From: Coprinus comatus
Lineage: Eukaryota > Basidiomycota > Agaricomycetes > Agaricales > Agaricaceae
Direction of reading: 5' to 3'
Length of the DNA: 64,000 nucleotides
Assembly (NCBI GenBank): GCA_034638255.1
Contig: JAWPGT010000026.1
Span: 295,064-359,063, forward strand
Positions 54,922 to 64,000 of the stretch are shown piece after piece. The number at the start of each line of letters is the position of its first letter. The first letter of the stretch is position 1. The notes beneath the pieces were generated by a model. That model was not told the DNA's origin. It ran no database searches and saw only the letters and a program-made list of their open reading frames with translations. The translations under genes and the position numbers were made by a program.

Positions 54922-55692
54922 CTAATTCTTACTAATATTACTAGCCAACTCTAACAAGCCATTACCAGTACCATTCTCTAGGTTGGATGAATATCTCTGA
55001 ATCCTATAAGAATGATACATGAATGGGATGAGAAAAAAGTAATAACCTGAAACAATTATAGCAATAAATGTATTCAGGAATGTTAGAATTCCTAACCGGA
55101 TACCTATTTCAACCTCTACTATAGCAGTGTCTTGTACTGATTCCCTGAGTTGGCTTTTGAGCCGAATGAAAAGAATGATACCATAAATGATGATGGTTAT
55201 GAAGTGCAATGGTTTGATGATAAGGGATGCTGCATATAGAATGTAGGATTCAAGATCAGATGGTGTCGGGGTAGGGAAATGGATAATGGATAAAATATAG
55301 GAAATGATTTCGGTAAGAATTATTATCTATGGAAAATATTGTAAGAAATGTTAATGTTTAAGAAAGTGAATAGACTCGGAACTACTCACCAAGAGCGTCA
55401 ATAGGCTTAAATATATCCCTGACATCTCCAACCACCGCTGTCCTCCATAGTCCGGAGGATCCGATGCCTGACGACCAGTGTGATGATTGGTGGTGTTGAA
55501 GGAAGCCCTACCAGTGGTAACTATTATAGGAAAGAGATATCATCAAAATCTTCAATCAAATGAATAATAAATGTGTAAATACACACAACAATTCTGAGGC
55601 GGGGAGTGCGAGTAAGCCAGTGGAACAAATGTTGGGAGCGAACGCGATCCCATATCGGGTTGTTGAGCGGAAATGGTAGTGTTGGGAGACAT
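54922..55692 (-). CDS. small multi-pass membrane protein, 213 residues, three exons
   Basis: Exons 55692-55587, 55520-55390 and 55326-54922; donors GTGTGT and GTGAGT, phases fit, ATG start and a stop at 54922. The N-terminal 60 residues are polar. Hydrophobic segments lie at about residues 70-98, 115-138 and 158-182, then a short polar tail. I do not recognise the family; fungal-specific small membrane proteins of this type are common. No longer frame is open without splicing. Confidence 0.65.
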
Positions 55693-58600
55693 TTGTAGTG
55701 ATTCAAAAGAACAAGCAAGTTGGAGTTATTCAAGCTTGAGCAGCAGTAAGAAGTGGGGTTATAGACCTCCATCTTCGAAGGAAGAGACTGTAATATAGCA
55801 GCTTCAAGTTTAGTGAACGTTGTAGAGAGATTTGAGATCGATTCAAAGCCTTGACAACACGTGCAGAACCAGTGCAGGCGTGTATGATGGGAAAAGATCT
55901 ATCGGCAAAGAACACTCTACCGCAAATGACTCATTTTCATTCCCGCGTGAACCCGTCCCAAGCTATTGAATGGTTGTACGCCCTGCTTATTCTTCGATTT
56001 TTCATTAAGGTATGTTATATCTCGCTGACATTAATTTCCAGAGTGTTTTGAAAAAGTAGTAGAGCAGCGAGCTGGGGTACAACCAGTTAATGCCTCAGGT
56101 GAACATGCAATACTAATATTAGCATCAGAGCCTTAGAGGACGGTGGTTTTAGATTCCCTAATTATACCGTAATAATAGTTTCTCCTCATAGAAATCAATT
56201 CAAGTTCGGCTTGCAGTAGTACGGTATTGAAGCGGCAGGCCTTCACTTGGGATGAACCGCGAGTCACTGCCCCGTGTAGTTGACTCAATTAAAGGAGAGA
56301 AGGTGAATGTGGAGTCAGGTGGACTTAATGACCAAGACCGTACTATAGCATTCATCATTCAGAAGGAAATCCATCGAGTGAACCGGCGTGTACATGAACC
56401 AGTCCAACAGTACATATGCGCACACAAACCGACACTTCCGAAATAATCGTGACCAGTAACTTCTCGAGAAAGCTTAATGATGATGTAGTACGACTGTAGT
56501 TGGGTTCCTGTCTCATTTACACTATGTATTCTCGGCAGGAGTAGACGCGTCATGTATTGTATTGGAGGAACCTTCTAGTACCGTCCTATGTACTATGTAG
56601 GTGTTGCCGAGAGACCACGCAATGGCTTTTCCTAAATCTCCCGTCAGCCGAACCCATCAAAATTGCCTCATGCATAATGTTTTACACAAAGGCCAACGAT
56701 TCAACTTTCTCACTATCACTCTGAATTGTGATCAAATTCGTACTGCTTCTCGGAAAACAGCGCTCACCTGGGAACCTGAAACTTCCGAGGACTACACCTC
56801 ATTTCATTCCTTTAAAAGGCTGACACGCAGATGTCGGTTCAGACAAAACGACCATTCCTCCTCCTCCATCCACCTCGGAACGCATACTCCCATTCATACA
56901 AGTTGTATAGACTAAACAACGTTGTGCATATAATGTGTATAGTACTCAGTCATAATGACTTATACTTACAATTCATCTTCCCATGATTTCGAGTCTGCTT
57001 TCGCATCGACTCCATTTACTTCTATAAGATATTCTAAGTATGTTTTAGACTGGCAGGTGAATCGAATCAACTTTACAAACTGGGCAGTGGGACGGGATCA
57101 CAACTATATATATATATATTCGGGGAACGACTCCAGAATAAATGTGATGACTGGCATCGTCCATGAGGCTGCTTGAGGCAGAGCCTAGTGTGCACTGTGG
57201 TAGGACCGACCCAAATTCCTGTCATAATTCGAGACCTTCACGAGTGGAACGTCTCAAGGTCTCAAGGCTGTACAAAAATGTGAATTGGCATCACCTCGAG
57301 CATAGCCTCAGTGATGAGGCATGGGTGACGAAGTAATAGTATTGGAATATAACTTATGAACATGCGGTTCTGTACAAGAGGGGGTGACACTGGACAGCGA
57401 CTTAAGTATTCAATTCCCTTCCAGAGTCCTCGTTCATACCCTTGCCTGCCCGTGTAATAGTTTAAACCCTTCTATTAATTCAAGTCGCCCAAGGTTTATT
57501 CGTGTTCCGTCTTGGTTCCGACATACAGTATATTGAGTTTTGGAGAATATTCCAGTGTCTATGCTAAAAGTTGTTACATAATTCAATGACCACCACTTCA
57601 TGTTTACCTTCTCCGGTAGTCCCCCAATATTGCAAAGCTGGGTTGAACCATTGTGTAAACCACATTATGAACGGATAGAGGAAGAAAGGGTCAGCTGGTA
57701 TGGTTTCTCTGATTCCCAATAGGTGTATGCATCGATTCGTCCCAGGTTTGTACGCATGTTGAACAACTTTTTGGTATTCCTATTTCAGGGATATTCGATG
57801 TTCGTAAACAGAGCATATTTTTGCCCAGTTATTCGTATCGCAAAGAGGCTTATCATAGAACTAGCAGCCAGGCATTGGTTGGTGAGCAATGAAGAGGTAA
57901 TGTTCGAGATTTTAGATGTCATGGAAGCACCAAGATAGTTATTTGGGTTCTACCCCATAGAGAATGTCTTCATAACATCACGGAAGAATTGGGTGAGGCG
58001 TGGGCTACTTGGCAGGAGTGTAGTTTGGCTGATTACACTGTGTCCAAGGTTCAACCAAACACCCGTCAACAGTCAAATACTAAGGTTAGGGTTCTCGTGT
58101 ACCTCTCGAATTACGATTGCACGACAACCCGGGGCAAGACACCAACCTGATACGTTCAACTTCGTATTGTAGGCAGCATCTATCCGGAGATTGGATACCC
58201 GCGTGGTCTGAAAGTCGACAAGAAAAGAGAAAACTCAATGATAATACGGCTGCCAAATGCGACATTTTGACAAATCCTAGTCCGATTACTGTTGGTGCTG
58301 TTATGCACAGGGAAGCTGAATTGACTCAGATTTCGGACTTCTGCCAGCTGCTCTTTTAGTTTCCGCGCCCACTCGAGCTTGGCTTCGTTCTTCTTCTCTC
58401 ACTTTGAGTTCGGTAGGAGTCTGGGCATCGGACTTTGTGCAGTTATCCTTTCTTCAAACTCAATAAGTCCCGCTAGACTACCGGTGCCAACGACCTACGA
58501 CAAACAGGACCTGAAATCATGCGTTTAATGGGCTAATTGGGAATCGAATTACTTGTGTGGTGGTCATCAAACCGGTATTGTCGCTCAATTAGATATCAAG

Positions 58601-58779
58601 AATATTGGTGACAAAGTCTATAAAGTAGTGAGCACTGTTTAGAACCGGTACCGTCAACGAATGGTCCGAAATATAATCCCTTTACGGCCATAACCAAACT
58701 TTAATTATACGGAATGATTGATATTTTGACGTATGTATGTTCGGGGGAGTTGGTTGGTAGGATGTGTTTAGACTTGTTT
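55693..58779. other. about 3 kb without a recognised gene
   Basis: Only short open frames, none with known motifs or splice continuity. Probably degraded intergenic sequence between the membrane-protein gene and the right-hand array. Confidence 0.55.
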
Positions 58780-59275
58780 TCCGTAATCTGTTGTGCTGAT
58801 GTATGCGACATTTTTGAAGAGTCTTAATCCAAATCCAAATCCAAATCTCACTTCTGAAATGCGTAGGAATGCAGCAACCCAAAGAGGTGACAGATTCCAC
58901 TTTTAACTTATTCATTAGCTTCTGTCGAATAGTTCTATCCCCACCTCGAGTCTGCGTGGGCACAAATGTTGGCATGAATGTAGGGAGTTCAAACGTTCGG
59001 GTTTGACTGTGAACAAGGTTCAAGGTTCAAGCATTCCAAATGGAATTTGGTCATCTACCATTCATTACCAACGTACAACAGCAGCGTCCACAAGGCCTTG
59101 GGCTTTCTCTGGAAATGGTGCTATTGTTTCTGGGCCCATTGTTTCGGGAATTGCTTCAGGCATGAAAATTTTGGGTGAGATTCCCACTATGGATCCAGAG
59201 TCCAGGCTGGGACACATTCGTTTATCAACGCAAGGGATTCCTGGTTCAAGGACAAGAACAAAATTTGTTATATGA
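58780..59275 (+). pseudogene. Y4: decayed Y fragment
   Basis: Plus-strand remnants align with Y2: an Ala-Thr-Phe-Leu-Lys-Ser segment with Asn-Pro repeats (about 58805-58850), Leu-Thr-Val-Asn-Lys-Val-Gln-Gly (about 59000) and Glu-Ile-Pro-Thr-Met near 59180, ending around Gln-Gly-Ile-Pro-Gly. Parts are missing and the frame is interrupted. No PH domain follows. Confidence 0.8.
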
Positions 59276-60600
59276 TACTAAATAGTAGATCAGGTGTGTA
59301 GTACTCTTCTTGTTTTATTATTCCACTAACGGGTTGATAAGTGATTACTCAACGTTTAGATTTTACCTCTGAAAGTGAAATACCAAAACCAATTCTTAGC
59401 CAGATAGTCGCATTTCGTTGTAGGTGAGGGAATACTATCATAGCTTGTTTTTCAGAAGTAAGGAAGCTAGGAAGGTAGTGGTGCAACGTACGCGGCCATG
59501 TCACCGCACACAAGACTACTCTTCCTTTGTTTCCAATCGTAATAAGAACTCAAGGTGTCTGGCTGGTTGATAGGAACTGAGGTGAGGTCTCTGCTGACAG
59601 GGATATGTGACGTATATACCTTCCATACTTCCTGCCATGTATTACAATGTTTCAAATTTTGCATCAGAGATGGTTTAACGAATTCTGATGTACACATATG
59701 GACTACGGCGATATAAAAGGCCCTGAGGCACCATTATTAAAGTACCTCCACAGGGAGTGAAGCACTAGTGTGTAGTATGCAAGAATTGGTATGGTTGATC
59801 AATACATACACAGTACATCACTTAGTGGTTATTTTTGTCCCCTACAAGCGCGTGACCAGCATTTTTTTTTTTTTTTTTTCCAGTTCAGCATTAATATCCC
59901 TCTACAAGCAAACTATAGTGCTAAGACGCGGTGGACCTAATATATATATGATAATTAGTGGCCCAATCTACTGGAGAGAATCTACGAATAACAAGTCAAT
60001 ACAGGGATATGGATGTGTCTGATGGTAAGTAGCGTGACCGACGTGGACGATACTGGTCACTTGTTGGTCTCTCGTATCATTGAACCAGCACCAAACGTCG
60101 TGAAGGCTCTTCAAAACAGTGGTCAGCCAACGTGAATTATAATTGGGCACATTCTGACTGTCAACGCTTGTTTTAGATTTACGTCAAAACTGTGAAACAG
60201 AACGCCTGATAAGGGACAAAGCTGCGCATGCAAGGAGTAGGCTCCTTTCTCAGCCAACAGACGTGACCTACTCTTCGCAATAGATCAAGAAACTACCTAC
60301 ATCCACCGAATCTCCACGTACATCTGCCCATTACATTCTTCCAAAGAGCCTGTCATGTTGAAATAATGTTACTAGTATTCATTATTGAGAATGCTCCGGG
60401 CTGTATGGGGCTTACGAGGCATTGAATACAAGCCCTCTTTCGGAACGTTCAATCTTAGAAAATGGATAAAAACGCATTGAAAGATAGAAATTGAGTCAGC
60501 GACTCTACCCTTCTCAACACACGACATCGTGAGTGTTCTCTGTTATCATTCTTTGAGAAATCTCCAACCTTGATACACAGGATAAACTTTCTAGCCAGTC
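59276..60600. other. intergenic upstream of X3
   Basis: The part from about 59750 resembles the X1 and X2 upstream regions in inverse orientation (for example the ggctctttgg block near 60340). No gene supported. Confidence 0.55.
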
Positions 60601-62829
60601 ATGGTCCATGCAGCTTTCCAAATTTTGAAGATATCAACAAATTGCGACATTCCTGTCCGTAACTCGAAGGATGAGCTCATCCTTGGCCCTCAAATCGTCT
60701 GGGAGAGAAAGGAAATCATCGATGGTACTCATGGATCTCTTGTACCAATTGCATTCCCTTATGATTTCACCTCCGATGTTGGCACTACTGGGGCATTGGA
60801 TATTGTGCTCCAACCTTCCAGTTCTCGTTCATTTTCTGGAAATTATCGTCTTTCTGGTCACATTGATGGCAATAGGGTCTTGGAAAGTGATATATTTACC
60901 ATTTCCTCCACGAGCGATATAAGTGTTACTGCTAAGGTTGTTTTTACCCAAAACTCATAAAACCCCATTTGCCTGGGCCGGGGACTGTCTTTGGAAATTG
61001 GAAGTGGATGGAGATACAGATGAAGACTTGGGAGCTACTACCCGACTCGAGCTCTATTGGATCGCAGGAGATATTCATGACCTCTTCCTTTCTGGTCATG
61101 CTGGTATCGCCGTCGACTTCCTACGTGCTGTTATTCCGAACCTCAATTTTGCCGGTGATAAGGGTACGTGTGCCAAACAAGGATACCAATGTCTTATTCT
61201 TATTTTCCGATGAATTTGGTTAGATGTGGATCGGCCTGAGGCTTTGGCTCGCTATGATCCTTACAGTGCTACACGTAACACGTTCAACAATTTCTCCAAG
61301 GTATATGACTCTGCTGGTGGTGGTACGTATATTAATATACTTCTTGAATTGTTGTCTTACTTTGCGAAACAGGGAGGTCCTTCTTCTTGATCTCGAACAC
61401 TCCTCAATATGGCGGTGTTTTCCGATATCAATACTTCATTGCTGCCAGGATCGGTGGCCGTCCAGGAAGCTTGGCACCCATTGTCAATTGTTATGATCAA
61501 GCAGGGATGGTACAGATTGTTAATTCGTTTGGTACCATTGTTCCCGACCGACCATCCTGGCTTTATATGCAACCTTACGGCTTCATTACTGCGACTTATC
61601 TTGTAGGGCTTCCTGGTTTATGCAACAACCCGTTCTATCCGATTACTCGAAGCCCGCAATACCTTGAAAACATCAACGACAGTAGAAGAACACCATTTGG
61701 TAACCATGCATTCAACGGAAGGTTGGCTAGATGGAGCCCTACCTCGGACAATATATTTGATGCTTGTGGTGGACCACATGTTGGCGATAACCCTCTATCC
61801 TACGTTTCATACGCGATTGACAGGCAGACCACCCTTTATACACCAACATTCCAACCCGGTCAACTCAAGAATATAGTTCAATGTACTGGAGTGACTGGTA
61901 CATCACCCAATCGTGATGCTGTCGATCCTCTCACCGCAGGAAAGGGTCTTGATATATTGATTCAGAGGGCCACTTCAACCAATCCACACTCCAGGGTTTG
62001 TCTTCAGTCTCGATGGGACAACGTTTCATCATGGCTCAGATCGGTGGTTGACGGAGACACTACTGTCGCATTCAGTGATATTCACCATGGCTCTGGTTTT
62101 GTTGAGACGCTTTGGCATCTCGCAGGTGTGGAAGGTGTAGGTGATGTGGTACTAGATGCGAAAATCCATACCCCCACTGGTTCCACCGACCTTGACCTTT
62201 CTCGAGCGTCTGCTGCCGCCCTGGACAGCTTCCAATGCTACCTTTCGAATGTCCAAATCGATTTGGGAGAGGAAAGCGAGCTTTTGAACACACTCTGGGA
62301 ACCCGCAACAGTTGCATTCGAATATGCACAATATGCAGTCCAATCGGCTTCCCATATCCCTCAAGGTCGTGTTGTCATCGTCTCTGGGAATACCTTGATC
62401 AGTATTACTGCAATCGGCGATTCCACTACCAGAGCTTCTTTGGAACCATTCTTGAAGAAAGTCCTTTCCCATACAACTATTAGCCAACCAATCTCTCTCT
62501 CCACTCCCAAAGTTGACTCTACTCGTTTGAATATCCCAGCTTCTCGTCAGGGTACTGAGGTCAATGCTATCAAGGGAATTGGTGTTCCTTTCTCTGTTCG
62601 TTGCCAAGTCCCTCATCCAATTTCCCTTGCTTCAGCACATGTCGAGAACCGTGGAGTGTTGTTGAAAGGTTATAAAACTATAGCCGAGACAGGGTCAGAG
62701 TTAACAACAATTGAATTTGATTTTGTTACTTGGAAGGTTGGGTCGCATGAGGTTGAGCTGTTGTTCTCTAGGGCGGAAACGTTGACTGAAGGTAGCCACA
62801 AAGTTCGCGTGGAAGTTGTGGAGGGTTAA
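60601..62829 (+). pseudogene. X3: X paralogue with one-base frameshift in exon 1
   Basis: Exons 60601-61163, 61224-61322 and 61373-62829 correspond to X1 and X2. In exon 1 a T-run at about 60939-60943 has one extra T compared with X1, giving a stop at 60958-60960; after it the frame matches again. Exon 3 is fully open and keeps the Cys, His and Asp motifs. Either a recent pseudogene or a homopolymer sequencing error; a read check would decide. Plus strand, followed by Y3. Confidence 0.8.
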
Positions 62830-63399
62830 AAAGAAATTGACTGAAACCATATGCCAGGACAAGATACCGATACTCTTATGGTCTATCACTGGTATCGTTT
62901 GTTAAGCCCGTCGACCTCAAATGAGAAGCGAGAAGATTAATTACTATATGTCGTTATTGTGTTTGTTAAAAATGTCACAAATTGATTACTGCTACTGGTA
63001 TCTAACCTTTGTCACTTAGTTCTCCCAATCAGAAAGGTCATGGAGCTTGCCACGATATAGCAGGGGATACTCCAATATTCTTAATTAAAGTAATCGATTT
63101 ATTTATGACAAGCCAATCTGTCGCTTTTGAGAGCAGAAATATCAACAATTGGTACAAAGTAGAAAATGGAGGTTCGACATTAAACAGGAACATGATTCAA
63201 CTGATGACAATCTTTACGACACGGGGAGGCCTGGTCTTAGAATCGAGGATATTTGGTTTCTCCTGTCTTTCCCAATGAATACATTATTCTTAGTCCAATT
63301 TAAAACGGGTCAGTGGTACCAATTAGGATGATGTTTAACTCACCCTCATCTTTCCTTTCACTCCCTCACTCTTCCTCATTTTCCTCTTCAGTAACCACA

Positions 63400-64000
63400 A
63401 TGAATCAGAACCTTCCATCTGATGCATCCACAATTAAGACACCGAGACCCATGTATTCAAGACCATATCCTAGACAGAGTCGATCCGGGGATAAGATACC
63501 CTTGTGGTCTGGCGTTAATACGGTTTCTAGTGCCAGTGAAAGTCGATCTGGAAAAAGAAGAGAAGGAGCAGTAACTATGAGTGGAATACCTGCTACGATA
63601 GTATCTATAGCGACATTTTTGAAGAATCCGAATCCGAATCCGATTACTACTTCTACTAGTATGCACAGGAATACTGGAACAACTCAAAAATTCTTCTGGA
63701 CACATTGTCTCACCAATTGTTTCAAACGCCTTAAATAGGTTGGATAAGATTCCGACTTCTATACCTGGGGTCCAGCACAGGACGCATTCGTATACCGTTT
63801 ATCAATGCAAGATACTCTCGGTTAGAAGACAAGAACGAATTCTGGTATTCGATGAAGAGTGAGCTTCAAGTATGTATACTCTCATTTACTTCGCTCTCGG
63901 GACTGCCGTGCGATATTTCAATGCCTGACAAGCGTAAATTTACTATGCTACTCGATCTCAAGGTTGTTAAGCCTGAGGTGGACTACGGAAGTGAGGGTGA
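63400..64000 (+). pseudogene. Y3: deleted Y paralogue, cut by window edge
   Basis: The first 96 codons match Y2 closely from ATG 63400. About 230 bp are missing at about 63690, which shifts the frame to a stop at 63738. The following region (63700-63860) is homologous but out of frame, and the second-exon region is also partly lost before a piece ending at the window edge. No complete PH domain remains. Confidence 0.8.

Noticed and set aside
57723..57938. Short hydrophobic open frame
   Set aside because: 71 codons, no motif, no splice partner and no copy elsewhere in the window.
1..64000. tRNA or rRNA genes
   Set aside because: No cloverleaf or rRNA-like sequence was seen on reading; the tRNA-like bases at 3367 and 12867 are primer sites. 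A tRNAscan run was not possible.

Overview
The window looks like nuclear DNA of a basidiomycete fungus, probably an Agaricomycete. The protein genes carry many short introns of about 50-60 bp with GTACGT, GTATGT or GTAAGT donors. Pan1, DH-PH RhoGEF and F-box genes are of fungal type, and the left side is packed with fungal Ty1/copia and chromodomain Ty3/gypsy retrotransposons. The annotation was read by eye; domain and family names rest on recognised motifs, not on database searches.

Positions 1 to about 24.9 kb are a nested retrotransposon cluster. A decayed copia element (minus, cut by the window edge) abuts chromovirus gypsy A (minus). Gypsy A is interrupted in its reverse transcriptase by a solo LTR and in gag by a complete, very young copia element (8632-13227). 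Gypsy B (plus) follows, broken by stop codons and a solo LTR. Next comes a 516-bp palindrome with 180-bp perfect arms, then gypsy C (minus) with a solo LTR of the gypsy A family in its gag. Five-base target duplications support all four internal insertions. Most premature stops are TGA, as expected from C-to-T decay. Primer sites suggest half-tRNA priming for the copia elements and self-priming for gypsy A. A minisatellite of about 22 short palindromes lies at 25.05-25.74 kb.

Positions 26.6 to 39.9 kb hold a tandem array on the minus strand in the order Y2, X2, Y1, X1. X encodes a protein of about 705 residues with a possible transglutaminase-like Cys-His-Asp core. Y encodes a Ser/Thr-rich protein ending in a domain that resembles the pleckstrin-homology domain of the TORC2 subunit Sin1. 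A second array in opposite orientation (Y4, X3, Y3, plus strand) occupies 58.8 kb to the window end. X1, X2 and Y2 are intact; Y1 is truncated, X3 is frameshifted, and Y3 and Y4 are deleted or decayed.

Between these inverted arrays lies single-copy sequence: an 11-exon short-chain dehydrogenase/reductase (SDR), a DH-PH Rho guanine nucleotide exchange factor, a Pan1-like endocytic actin scaffold, a divergently transcribed F-box gene, and a small three-exon membrane protein. RhoGEF and Pan1 both act in cortical actin and polarity, and Sin1 belongs to TORC2, which also signals to actin. Whether the X/Y genes connect to that is speculation.
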